The notes under the pieces are model-generated. The model saw nothing but the letters and a program-made list of their open reading frames with translations, was not told the DNA's origin and did not search any database. Of a stretch of 32,273 nucleotides of DNA, positions 8,207 to 16,865 are shown piece by piece (position 1 is the stretch's first letter; the number at the start of each line of letters is the position of its first letter). Source of the DNA: an uncultured Alphaproteobacteria bacterium (GTDB lineage Bacteria; Pseudomonadota; Alphaproteobacteria; CAAHEQ01; UBA3637); the NCBI GenBank assembly GCA_944391565.1, contig CALXUB010000003.1:1-32273 (forward strand). The letters are read 5' to 3'. Position numbers and translations under genes: made by a program.

Positions 8207-8989
8207 TTATTGTTTAAGTTCGGCTAATTTTTGAGAAATAACCAGCATATCACGCCATGCTAATTTTTTTTGCCCGGGGCTGCGAAGTAAAAAAGCCGGA
8301 TGGAAAATGGCGATGGCGGGAATGGGTGCAGACAATCCCGGTGTTTGATAGCTGTACCAATTGCCGCGGGCCCGTGTAATGGTTTCGGGCCGCACCAACA
8401 AAGCATTAAAAGCGACTCCGCCCACAAAGACTAAAATCTTGGGAGCTAAAAGTTCAATGTGCCGTTGAACAAACGGCAGACATAAAGAAACTTCTGCAGT
8501 GGAGGGACTTCTGTTTCCGGGCGGTCGCCACGGGATAATATTGGTAATATAGCTGTTTTCTTCTCGGGATAATCCGACGGCATGCATCATTTTATCCAAC
8601 AGTTTTCCACTGACGCCGACAAAAGGACGACCGGTTCTGTCTTCATCTGCGCCGGGAGCTTCACCAACAAATAAAACATCTGGATGAGGGACGCCTTCGC
8701 CGAAAATTGTGCTTTTTGCAGTTTTTTTCAGGCTGCATCCGTCAAAGTTTTCTAAAAGTTTTTTTAATTCATCTTCATTTTGAGCTTGTGAGGCTCGACT
8801 TAATGCATCGCTGAGCAGGTTATCCGGTGCGGGCGGTGGAGTCGCTGCTATCGGAGGATCGGGATGAATTTCTTTTTTTAAAAGTGTTTGTTCCTGAGGC
8901 AGATTAAAGCGATTCATGGGCGAAAGACCGATTGTCTCTGTGACACCGGCATCCAAATACCATTCTAGAATATTTTTTTTTGTCCTCAT
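8207..8989 (-). CDS. Uracil-DNA glycosylase, family 4 type
   Basis: Removes uracil from DNA in base-excision repair. Motif 1 GEAPGADEDRTGRPFVG, the ITNIIPWRPPGNRSP segment and the C-terminal FHPAFLLR are all present. Of the four cysteines that hold the [4Fe-4S] cluster in archetypal family 4 enzymes, only one in DGCSLKKTA and one in SLCLPF remain; the one in the PPGNR segment is Trp. From memory many alphaproteobacterial homologues share this Trp, so the loss seems clade-typical. A Pro/Ala-rich linker (~45-65) joins an N-terminal ILEWYLDAG helix to the catalytic domain. I take the ATG at 8989; a GTG at 9001 would add four residues, and neither has a clear ribosome site. It is divergent from the TPR gene. 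Confidence 0.85.
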   Translation of the reverse strand: MRTKKNILEWYLDAGVTETIGLSPMNRFNLPQEQTLLKKEIHPDPPIAATPPPAPDNLLSDALSRASQAQNEDELKKLLENFDGCSLKKTAKSTIFGEGVPHPDVLFVGEAPGADEDRTGRPFVGVSGKLLDKMMHAVGLSREENSYITNIIPWRPPGNRSPSTAEVSLCLPFVQRHIELLAPKILVFVGGVAFNALLVRPETITRARGNWYSYQTPGLSAPIPAIAIFHPAFLLRSPGQKKLAWRDMLVISQKLAELKQ

Positions 8990-9054
8990 GATGAAAAACA
9001 CTGTATTTTTCGTTTATTTTCTTTTATACTTTACCTGAGTTTTAATTAATTTGC

Positions 9055-9065
9055 GAGTCTAAAAT
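9055..9065 (+). promoter_or_regulatory. GANTC site abutting a -10 element before the TPR lipoprotein gene
   Basis: GAGTC (9055-9059), in the context GCGAGTCT, is directly followed by TAAAAT (9060-9065, 5 of 6 matches to a -10). No good -35 is present at 17 bases. A weak -35 with GANTC next to the -10 is the arrangement known for GcrA/CcrM-controlled promoters in Caulobacter. Function is inferred. Confidence 0.35.
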
Positions 9066-9083
9066 ACAAAAGTGTTCAAAAAG

Positions 9084-10856
9084 ATGAAAAAAAGAACCGT
9101 TTTTTTATGGCTGCTGATCAGCATTTTCTTATCAGCATGTGTTTATTTTTCGCTGCCTCAAACGACACAAAAGCCTACTGAAGAGCCGCAGACCCCCGAA
9201 GAACTTCAAGAAGCACAAATTGAGGCTTTTTTTAATAGCCGTCCTGTTCGGGATGTTCCGTCTGATGCGGCATTCGGCGCGTATTTGGCGGGTAATATGG
9301 CAAAACAGTCTCGTGATTTTAAAGCAGCCGCTGATTATTTTGCCACAGCTCTTAAACAAGATCCGACTAATCCTGAATTAAAAGCATCTTCGTATTTATT
9401 GTTTGTTTTGGCCGGGGATGTGGAAGGTGCTCTGCCGTATGCCAAAGAAGTTTTGGCCGAAAAACCGGATGAAATGCTGCCGAATTTAGTTCTTTTTGCA
9501 AATGCGGTTAAAAATGAAAATTGGAAAGAGGCCGCTGCTTATTTGGCTGTCGATAAAAGCAAAAGTGAAGCTCTTTTCTTGATGCCGTTATTGGATGCGT
9601 GGATTAAAGCAGCTCAAAATAATGAGAAAGCTGCTTTAGCGGCATTAAAGCCGATGGCGGCCGAAAAGACGTTAAAACCGCTTTACCTGTTGCATCGCGG
9701 ATTGATTTTGGATTATTTGGGACAAACAAAAGAAGCCGCTCAATCTTTCGATGCCATGTTGGAATTACCGCAAGGGCGTTCCATCCGAACATTGCTGTTG
9801 GCTCGTAATTTCGAAGAAAGAACCGGTGCCTTAAATAATAAGGCGCTCTTTATCGAACTTTATCAAACCTATCGTGATGAAAGCTTTGTTTCGCGGGAGC
9901 TGATGGCTCGAACAAAAAGCAGCGAGCAAGTTCATACGCCGGCACAGGGAGTTGCTTTGGTTTTCTTTGACGTAGCAGGTTCCATCAATGAGTTAGGCAG
10001 TGCAGAGACGGCACTTTTCTTGGCACAATTATCGCTTTATCTGAATCCGGATTCGTCGATTACAAAATTTTTTACAGGAGAGCTGCTGGAAAATCTTGGG
10101 CGCTTGGAGGAAGCTAATGCTCTTTATGCTACAGTTCAGCCCGATAACGACATTTATCTATCCATGCAGATGCGCTATAACATGAACTTAATTCGGCAGG
10201 GACAGTTGAAAGATGCAGCACAGCGTTTGAATGAAATCATCGAACATTATCCCGGATTGCCGATTTTTAATATGACTTTGGGGGATGTATATCGTCAGGA
10301 TGGTCAATGTAAAAAAGCTTTGGTGCAATATCGGGAAGCCTTGAAACATGCAAAAAAAGATGATACCGGCATCGGCGCATTGTATTTCTCATGTGCGATT
10401 TGTTATCAGGAATTAGGTGACTGGGAAAAGGCGGAAGAGTCTTTGGTCTATGCACTTGCTGTTGAACCGGACAACGCTTTGTATTTAAATTACTTGGGGT
10501 ACAGTTATTTGGAAAACGGCGAAAAATTGGATGAGGCTTTTGCCATGATTCGTCGTGCCGCCGAACAAGTTCCTTATGACGGTAATGTTTTGGACAGTTT
10601 GGGATGGGCTTATTATTTGCGCGGCGATTATGATAAAGCTGTTGAAATTTTAGAAAAAGCTGTGGATTTACAAGCCGGTAATGCTTTGATTAACGCCCAT
10701 CTTGGAGATGCTTACTGGCGTGTCGGTCGAAAAAGAGAAGCTGTTTTCCAATGGGAACATGCTTTGATATTAAAACAGGATTTGACTTCTCGGCTGAAAG
10801 AAGAATTACGCAGAAAAATTGAAAACGGATTAACGCCGATTTCTCAGAAAGACTAG
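9084..10856 (+). CDS. TPR-repeat lipoprotein
   Basis: 590 residues from the ATG at 9084. The N-terminus is a lipoprotein signal: KKR, a hydrophobic FLWLLISIFL core and the lipobox LSAC, so the Cys would be lipidated and the protein anchored to a membrane facing the periplasm. A GTG at 9072 would add four residues before the same signal. After a Pro/Gln/Glu-rich linker the protein is alpha-helical throughout, with TPR motifs most evident in residues ~390-570 (repeated G-D/Y-x-x-A-x-x-x-Y/L-x-x-A-L, L-x-Y-L-G-Y, D-S-L-G-W-A-Y). Large TPR proteins of this type are common in alphaproteobacteria and act as scaffolds for envelope assembly; the partner is unknown. Its TAG is within CTAG, shared with the convergent gene stop. 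Confidence 0.85.
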   Translation: MKKRTVFLWLLISIFLSACVYFSLPQTTQKPTEEPQTPEELQEAQIEAFFNSRPVRDVPSDAAFGAYLAGNMAKQSRDFKAAADYFATALKQDPTNPELKASSYLLFVLAGDVEGALPYAKEVLAEKPDEMLPNLVLFANAVKNENWKEAAAYLAVDKSKSEALFLMPLLDAWIKAAQNNEKAALAALKPMAAEKTLKPLYLLHRGLILDYLGQTKEAAQSFDAMLELPQGRSIRTLLLARNFEERTGALNNKALFIELYQTYRDESFVSRELMARTKSSEQVHTPAQGVALVFFDVAGSINELGSAETALFLAQLSLYLNPDSSITKFFTGELLENLGRLEEANALYATVQPDNDIYLSMQMRYNMNLIRQGQLKDAAQRLNEIIEHYPGLPIFNMTLGDVYRQDGQCKKALVQYREALKHAKKDDTGIGALYFSCAICYQELGDWEKAEESLVYALAVEPDNALYLNYLGYSYLENGEKLDEAFAMIRRAAEQVPYDGNVLDSLGWAYYLRGDYDKAVEILEKAVDLQAGNALINAHLGDAYWRVGRKREAVFQWEHALILKQDLTSRLKEELRRKIENGLTPISQKD

Positions 10857-12199
10857 TCTCTTTCAAAACCGGGTAATAATTGTTGAATAAGTTTCTGTTC
10901 AGTGCTTTTGTTTACGGAATGATAAGCATTTTTTTCCGGAGTTTCTTTGCTTGGTGCCGGTGTGGGGGGTGCTGCCACGCTTCCGGCGACCAGTAAAGCA
11001 ACGGCTGTTGATGCATATCTGAGCGCGGATTTGCGATTTTCTTCCGTTGTTGTATTCTCTGTCTGTTCAAAGTTCAAAAGTCCTTGTTCTAAGTGAACAG
11101 GCGGAGCGGGTTTTTCTTCTTTGGGCGAAAAGTCTAAATTGCCTTGTGTCATTATTTTGGAGAGCTCTCTACGGCGGCGATTTTCTTCTTCGCGGAGACG
11201 AGCCATTTCGATTCGTTTTTCAAGTTTCGCCTTTTCTTCATTTTTTCGCACATGTTTTTCGGCAATCTGAATCGCACCGCGAATTTTTTCTTCATAGGAT
11301 TGAATTTTTCTTTTTTGAGAAAATTCTCGTTCATTAGTGCTGTAAAATCGATGGAAAAAGCGTTTATTCTGTTCGTAATGGGCATTGAAGTGTTTTTCAA
11401 CTTGCGCAAAGTTCAACGCTTTTTGAAAAGCAGCCATATTTGGATTTTCCTTTAAAAAATCAAGTAAAGCCATTGCTTGATTAAAGCATCGATGTTTAAT
11501 CATCAACGAAAAAAGCGTTTCACCATCTTCATTCTTGTGTGTCAAAACGGTTTGATCAGAAGGTGTATGCGGCATTGTGTAAAATTCGGCAAACGGCGGA
11601 AAATTTTTGTTAGGATAAGGAAATTTAAAATATGCAGAGTGATTTTGACGGGCATCTTGTTCATGACGTTCGAAAAAAAACATAAAAGGTGTATTTTTCG
11701 CAAGCTTTAAAAGATTTTTATTTCCCCTTTGAGGAACATCAACTTGAACAATGCCATGAGGATTAGCTCCCTCGTTAATCAGTCGACGAGCCAAGTCCAC
11801 CGGTTGGAAACAACCGAAGCTTTCTTCGTTGGTTCCTTCAGTCATCAGCAATAAATTTTTTTGGCTTTGGTCAAGGTAAGGCATGAAAACACTTAAAAGC
11901 TGATACACTTTTAAATCAATTGCCATTGTCAACAGAGTATAAGGCATGGGCCTTCCGTTTTCGTCGCGGGTCATTGCTACATGGTTGACAACGCCGCAAG
12001 GGTCTTCATGTCGATAAAGTAAACCGGCAATATTGCGCGGATCTGTTTTGTCCCGATGTTCTAAAATGATTTGTCGGATAGAATTAAATAAGCCATATTC
12101 TTCATCGGTAAAGGAGGCTTTTTCACGTGAACGCTGAAAGAAAGCTTCTTTCAGCCTTTCCAGGTAAAGACGTCGATATGCCGTATAAGGGGCAGTCAT
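10853..12199 (-). CDS. Orphan protein with ankyrin-like helices, coiled coil and Pro-rich tail
   Basis: 448 residues with AGGAGG before the ATG. The first ~270 residues contain helical pairs that recall degenerate ankyrin repeats (LLTMAIDLKVYQLLSVFM; DLARRLINEGANPHG; DGETLFSLMIKHRCFNQAMALL). A strongly charged coiled coil of roughly 60 residues (EEKIRGAIQIAEKHVRKNEE through EENRRRRELSK) follows. Then comes a low-complexity tail with a short Ala/Val hydrophobic stretch (about STAVALLVAGSVAAPP) flanked by proline. No enzymatic motif is seen. No signal peptide at the N-terminus. The composition resembles effector-like or cytoskeletal proteins of host-associated bacteria, which is only a suggestion. 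It is divergent from the c-di-GMP phosphodiesterase gene. Confidence 0.65.
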   Translation of the reverse strand: MTAPYTAYRRLYLERLKEAFFQRSREKASFTDEEYGLFNSIRQIILEHRDKTDPRNIAGLLYRHEDPCGVVNHVAMTRDENGRPMPYTLLTMAIDLKVYQLLSVFMPYLDQSQKNLLLMTEGTNEESFGCFQPVDLARRLINEGANPHGIVQVDVPQRGNKNLLKLAKNTPFMFFFERHEQDARQNHSAYFKFPYPNKNFPPFAEFYTMPHTPSDQTVLTHKNEDGETLFSLMIKHRCFNQAMALLDFLKENPNMAAFQKALNFAQVEKHFNAHYEQNKRFFHRFYSTNEREFSQKRKIQSYEEKIRGAIQIAEKHVRKNEEKAKLEKRIEMARLREEENRRRRELSKIMTQGNLDFSPKEEKPAPPVHLEQGLLNFEQTENTTTEENRKSALRYASTAVALLVAGSVAAPPTPAPSKETPEKNAYHSVNKSTEQKLIQQLLPGFERD

Positions 12200-12354
12200 C
12201 TTATTCCTCCTTTTTTCTTTATCATAGCAAAAAAAAGACGTTCCGTCAATGATTTTAGGTTAATGGTGCTTTTTTTGAAAGGGAATGTAGGTTTTGCTTT
12301 AAAACTTTTTAAAAATTTGCTAAGTTATGAAAAAAGCAAAGAGGAGACTCAACA

Positions 12355-14835
12355 GTGGCCAAAAAGATACAGGACGTTTCGGATGCAGTTATTGTGATTG
12401 ACGAAACCGGTACGATGGTAAAAGTCAATCCGGCTGCTGCGGCTTTGTTCGGCTACGAGGAAGAAGAACTTTTAAGTCGGCCCATTATCGAGCTGTTGCC
12501 CCCTTCCGGACAGAATTGGTCAGATCGAGATGGGTTGGTCTTCGAACTGCTGAAAGGAAGAGTCGAGTCGCTTTATAAAAAGGGCGTTAAAAAAAACGGT
12601 TTGTCATTTCCGGTTGATGTTTTTATCGTCCCCTTTAAAAAAGACGGCCGGCAGTTTTATGATTGCGTCATCAAAGATGATAGTGCACGTTTTTTTCACG
12701 AACGCTTGGAAGCTTTGGCAAATGTGATTTTGCGCCGAGTCTTAATCGGTGAGAATTTGGAAAATGTTGCTCCCTTTATCGTGGAACAGTTGGCGACGGT
12801 TTTTCCTTTTCCGCTTCTGTGGGTCGGTCGTTATGAACGGGAAGAAAAAGGTGTCGTTGTTTTGTCTTCTTGGGGACCGTTGGCTTCTATGGCACCGAAG
12901 GGAACGCTTTATACACATCAGGAAGATATTGTTCATCCGGCTGTTTATGCATGTGAAAGAATGGAAGTTCAGTCAGACGATGTTCATGATGAGGATGGCG
13001 GACTCTATAAAATGATGGCTTTTCCGTTCTTATCGAAAAAAAACGTCTCTGGCGTCTTAACGGTTTTAGCACCGGTTGAGTATTTAAATCATGTGCAATT
13101 GAACCGATTGGAAAATATCGCGTTGCGGCTTGGAATGATTTTACAAATTGCCGAGGATCAGAACGCTTTAAGGTTGTTGGGAACAGCTATTTCTTCGGCT
13201 ATGAACGCCGTTTTTATTACGGATGCGCATGGTAAAATTATTTGGGCAAACGAAGCTTTCGCCAGATTAAGCGGATACACGCTTGAGCAAGTTATCGGTC
13301 GAATGCCGGATTTTCTTTATTCCGGGAATCAACCGCCGGATTTTTATCAACGGATGTGGCGAACCATTAAATCCGGTCGTTGTTGGCGGGCCGAGGTGAT
13401 TGACCGTAAAAAAGATGGCTCTTTGATGACAATCGAGCAAATGATTACCCCGATTTTGGACAAGGAAGGACGTGTTAAAAATTATGTTGTCGTGAATGAT
13501 GATTTAACGGCTCGACGGACGGCAGAGGGCAAAGTCCTTCATTTATCAAATTATGACCAGCTGACGGGTCTTCCGAATCGTTCTTTATTTCATGAAAAAT
13601 TACGTCAAGCGGTTGTGCGTGCAGCTCGTAGAAATGAGATATTTGCTATTTTGTTTCTAGATTTGTCCGGTTTTAATCGGTTTAATGATACACTTGGACA
13701 TCCGGTCGGGGATCAAATTTTAAAAACGATGGGGGAACGGTTGGTTTCATGCGTTTCTTCCAAAGATTTGGTGGCCCGCATTGATGGAGATGAATATGGT
13801 ATTCTGCTTCGTGACTTGGAAAGTCCTGATGTGGCAGGAGTGAAAGCCCATCAAATCATTCGAACCATTCAGCAGCCGTTGCGTGTGCAAGAAAACGAAA
13901 TCAGTTGTGGCAGCTGCATCGGCATTTCTTTGTTTCCAAATGATGCTTCGACGGCTGAGAAGTTAGCCAATTATGCGGATATGGCTTTGTTTAAAGCCAA
14001 AGGGGCCGGGCAAAACACATATTTTTACTTCGCACCGCAGATGAACTTGGAGATGGAAGAACGTTTGTCTTTAGAGCGCGATATGCGTAAAGCTTTGACC
14101 AATCATGAGTTCTTTTTAAATTATCAACCGCAAATTAAGATGGATACCGGTCGTGTGATCGGTTGGGAAGCTTTGGTTCGGTGGCAACATCCTGAACGCG
14201 GGCTTGTGCCTCCGAACATGTTTATTTCGGTTGCGGAAGACACAGGATTGATAACGCCATTATATGAGTTTGTGCTTCATGTTGCACTGGACCAACAAAA
14301 AAAATGGGAGCAAATGGGATACCCTGGCATGACAATGGCCGTGAATTTGTCCTCAGCACAGTTTGAAGATAAAAATTTGGTTAAAACCATTAAAAAAATG
14401 CTGACACTTACAAAAGTCAGACCGGATGCGTTGGAGTTGGAATTGACAGAGTCTTTGTTAATGAAAGATGCACAGGAGGCCAATAAAATCTTACGGGAAA
14501 TTTCCGGTTTGGGTGTGCGTATCGCTATTGATGATTTCGGAACGGGCTATTCTTCACTGAGTTATCTGCGTCGTTTCCCGGTTGACAAACTAAAAGTAGA
14601 CCGTTCTTTTGTCAAAGATATGAATCATTTGAAGGAAAATGCCGAAATCGTGAAAGCCATTATCAGTTTGGGTCATATTTTAGGCATGGATGTTATTGCA
14701 GAAGGTGTTGAAAACGAAGACCAACTGAAGCTTTTAAAAGAACTGGGCTGTGATTCGATGCAGGGTTTCTTTCTTGGTAAGCCGATGAGTGCGGCCGATG
14801 CCACCGGTTATTTGGTCGAAAAAAATTCAAAATAA
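12355..14835 (+). CDS. PAS-GAF-PAS-GGDEF-EAL c-di-GMP phosphodiesterase
   Basis: 826 residues, no membrane segment. Start is a GTG with GAGGAG eight bases upstream. Domain order: PAS (~1-120), GAF-like (~125-275), PAS (~280-395), GGDEF (~400-565), EAL (~580-820). The cyclase signature is degenerate, DGDEY at 477-481, so synthesis activity is doubtful. The EAL domain looks intact: E605-A-L, AVNLS, ELTES, I-D726-D727-F-G-T-G-Y-S-S, KLKVDRS, AEGVE and QGF. It therefore probably degrades c-di-GMP to pGpG, with the degenerate GGDEF as a possible GTP sensor and PAS/GAF as input. It runs tail-to-tail into a membrane GGDEF protein with a nine-base overlap. A GANTC site lies inside the ribosome-site region (12346-12350). 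Confidence 0.93.
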   Translation: MAKKIQDVSDAVIVIDETGTMVKVNPAAAALFGYEEEELLSRPIIELLPPSGQNWSDRDGLVFELLKGRVESLYKKGVKKNGLSFPVDVFIVPFKKDGRQFYDCVIKDDSARFFHERLEALANVILRRVLIGENLENVAPFIVEQLATVFPFPLLWVGRYEREEKGVVVLSSWGPLASMAPKGTLYTHQEDIVHPAVYACERMEVQSDDVHDEDGGLYKMMAFPFLSKKNVSGVLTVLAPVEYLNHVQLNRLENIALRLGMILQIAEDQNALRLLGTAISSAMNAVFITDAHGKIIWANEAFARLSGYTLEQVIGRMPDFLYSGNQPPDFYQRMWRTIKSGRCWRAEVIDRKKDGSLMTIEQMITPILDKEGRVKNYVVVNDDLTARRTAEGKVLHLSNYDQLTGLPNRSLFHEKLRQAVVRAARRNEIFAILFLDLSGFNRFNDTLGHPVGDQILKTMGERLVSCVSSKDLVARIDGDEYGILLRDLESPDVAGVKAHQIIRTIQQPLRVQENEISCGSCIGISLFPNDASTAEKLANYADMALFKAKGAGQNTYFYFAPQMNLEMEERLSLERDMRKALTNHEFFLNYQPQIKMDTGRVIGWEALVRWQHPERGLVPPNMFISVAEDTGLITPLYEFVLHVALDQQKKWEQMGYPGMTMAVNLSSAQFEDKNLVKTIKKMLTLTKVRPDALELELTESLLMKDAQEANKILREISGLGVRIAIDDFGTGYSSLSYLRRFPVDKLKVDRSFVKDMNHLKENAEIVKAIISLGHILGMDVIAEGVENEDQLKLLKELGCDSMQGFFLGKPMSAADATGYLVEKNSK

Positions 14836-16101
14836 TTCGTAGAATTTGCCGTTTTTATTATAAACTGTTTTGTTGCGACCGGTTTGTTTTGCTTTATAAA
14901 GCGCTTGGTCGGCAATATTCATGACATCTTCACCCGTTTCATTGTCCGTTTTTTCACTGACGCCGACGCTCAGTGTAATTTTAATAGAGGCCATATAAGG
15001 ATATTTTTCCAAATTGCCCAAGTGGATACGTTTCTTAGGCCTGAGTAGAAAATCGGAAGTTGAAATCAATTCACGTGTTTCTTCAATTTCATCCAGGACT
15101 TCTTCCAGGCGTTTGTGTGGATAGAGCAAAACGAATTCTTCTCCGCCATATCGAAATAAATGTCCGGCATGTGCATTTTGCGTCAGTCTCGCTGAAATCA
15201 TACGTAAACCTTGATCGCCAACTTCATGTCCGTAGGAGTCGTTTAATCGTTTGAAAAAATCAATGTCAATCATGGCGAATGTATAATTCTGATTTTCCAG
15301 CTGCTGAAGTGTACTCATTAAAGCGCGTCGGCCCGGTATGTTCGTCAGCTCGTCCAAGAAAGCCATTGTGTGCGATGTTTGCAGCAAAGCCAACAGCACA
15401 CATCCCGTCGCACTCAAGAAAAGTGTTGTTGGGAGCATGGTATCATAAATAAAATAAAAGGAAATGAACGTCAGAATAAAGACACATAAAAAGGCGGTGT
15501 GAATGTAGTCCATCGCCTTTTTAAATCGCCAAACACAAATTGTGAAATAGCCGACGAAAATCAAAAAACTGATCGGCGGCATAACCAACTTTGATGGAAA
15601 AAGTCCAAAAGAATAATTCAATACTTTCGATACATTCATTTGAAAAATCAGATTGAGGCGGTCACCCAAAAGAGAAGGAAGAAAATATGTCAAGAAATAA
15701 ATACAGAAAGTTTCAATCGTTAAGATAATTACTTTTCGAACAAAAGATTTTAAAAACAAATCATTGACTTTAACACTGGTTAATAAGCACAAGTTGATGG
15801 GATATAAAATACACATTAACGGGTAGGCAACCAGTGTATAATAATTATTGTCATATTGATGGGTTGCAAAATAATCAATCAATAAGTAGGCAATCATCGT
15901 CAGGAAAAGAAGAAAGAACGGCTTTTCCTGTTTGAACCATAAACAAAGAAACAAGCTGATTCCTGAAACCGTAAAAAGAGCGGTTTTTAAAACAATTCGA
16001 TAAGTCCATTCATCCAAGATTTTGGATAGCAAAAATGAGCTCAGCAGAATACCGAGAAGACATAAAAGGCAGTAAAGTAAAGAGCTCATCCATTGTTTCA
16101 T
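14827..16101 (-). CDS. Membrane-bound GGDEF diguanylate cyclase
   Basis: 424 residues. The N-terminal ~245 residues hold several hydrophobic segments (six to eight) with short loops and no recognised sensory domain, so it is an inner-membrane protein. The C-terminal GGDEF domain has the active GGEEF signature at 319-323 within FRYGGEEFVLLYP, the substrate motif DIDFFKRLNDSYGHEVGD and a final ADQALYKAKQTGRN. The RxxD inhibitory site expected five residues before GGEEF is replaced by AHAG, so product inhibition is probably absent. It makes c-di-GMP from two GTP. The convergent neighbour is the presumed phosphodiesterase. Ribosome site weak (AGAAAG). Confidence 0.92.
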   Translation of the reverse strand: MKQWMSSLLYCLLCLLGILLSSFLLSKILDEWTYRIVLKTALFTVSGISLFLCLWFKQEKPFFLLFLTMIAYLLIDYFATHQYDNNYYTLVAYPLMCILYPINLCLLTSVKVNDLFLKSFVRKVIILTIETFCIYFLTYFLPSLLGDRLNLIFQMNVSKVLNYSFGLFPSKLVMPPISFLIFVGYFTICVWRFKKAMDYIHTAFLCVFILTFISFYFIYDTMLPTTLFLSATGCVLLALLQTSHTMAFLDELTNIPGRRALMSTLQQLENQNYTFAMIDIDFFKRLNDSYGHEVGDQGLRMISARLTQNAHAGHLFRYGGEEFVLLYPHKRLEEVLDEIEETRELISTSDFLLRPKKRIHLGNLEKYPYMASIKITLSVGVSEKTDNETGEDVMNIADQALYKAKQTGRNKTVYNKNGKFYELF

Positions 16102-16188
16102 TTTTTTACTTTCTTTTTATTTCATTATAACATAGCATACAAAAACAAAATAGTTAAGAAAAAAAACGAATCATAAAGGAAAGAAAAA

Positions 16189-16821
16189 ATGAAAAAAAAT
16201 GAAATTAAAATTTTCTTTGAACGTTTGTTAAAAGAATTCCCTAATCCGAAGTGCGAACTGGAGTTTATCAATCCTTATACATTGATGGTATCCATTATTT
16301 TATCGGCTCAGGCGACAGATAAAGGGGTCAATAAAGCAACGGCGCCGCTTTATGAGCGTGTTCGAACGCCGGAACAGATGTTGGCTTTGGGAGAAGACGG
16401 ATTGCGCGAGTATGTTAAAAGTCTGAACTATTACAATAACAAAACACGCAGCATCATTCGCATGACCGAAGTTTTGCTGAAAGATTACAACGGTCAGTTT
16501 CCGAAAGATTTAGATGAGCTTCAAAAACTGCCGGGCGTTGGTCGCAAGACAGCAAATGTCTTTTTGAATGTCGCCTATGATTATCCTTTGATTGCTGTGG
16601 ACACACATGTTTTTCGCGTTTCAAATCGTCTGAAAATCGCTATGGGAAAAACGCCTTTGGAGGTTGAAGAGGGATTGAAAAAGGTGGTTCCGGATGAATT
16701 TAAACCGATTGCGCAGCATTTGATGGTCTTATTCGGGCGTTATATTTGTAAAGCGGTTCATCCCAAGTGCATAAGTTGTCCTGTTCGTGATTTATGCCCT
16801 TGGCCCGAAAAAGTGCTTTAA
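16189..16821 (+). CDS. nth: Endonuclease III
   Basis: DNA glycosylase/AP lyase that removes oxidised pyrimidines. 210 residues, like Escherichia coli Nth (211). The helix-hairpin-helix LPGVGRKTANV contains catalytic Lys120, and VDTHVFRV contains catalytic Asp138, the same numbers as in E. coli. The C-terminal C-x6-C-x2-C-x5-C binds the [4Fe-4S] cluster. AAAGGA precedes the ATG. A GAATC followed by CATAAA (16168-16177) lies just upstream and may be a methylation-sensitive -10 region. It is the first gene of a long plus-strand run. Confidence 0.96.
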   Translation: MKKNEIKIFFERLLKEFPNPKCELEFINPYTLMVSIILSAQATDKGVNKATAPLYERVRTPEQMLALGEDGLREYVKSLNYYNNKTRSIIRMTEVLLKDYNGQFPKDLDELQKLPGVGRKTANVFLNVAYDYPLIAVDTHVFRVSNRLKIAMGKTPLEVEEGLKKVVPDEFKPIAQHLMVLFGRYICKAVHPKCISCPVRDLCPWPEKVL

Positions 16822-16865
16822 GGATATGAAAAACTGTGCTATAACTCCGCTATAGGGAGGTTGGT

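Noticed and set aside
10267-10455. Antisense ORFs of 60-120 codons inside the long genes
   Set aside because: They lie fully within genes with clear homology in another frame, lack ribosome sites and show no protein-like motifs.
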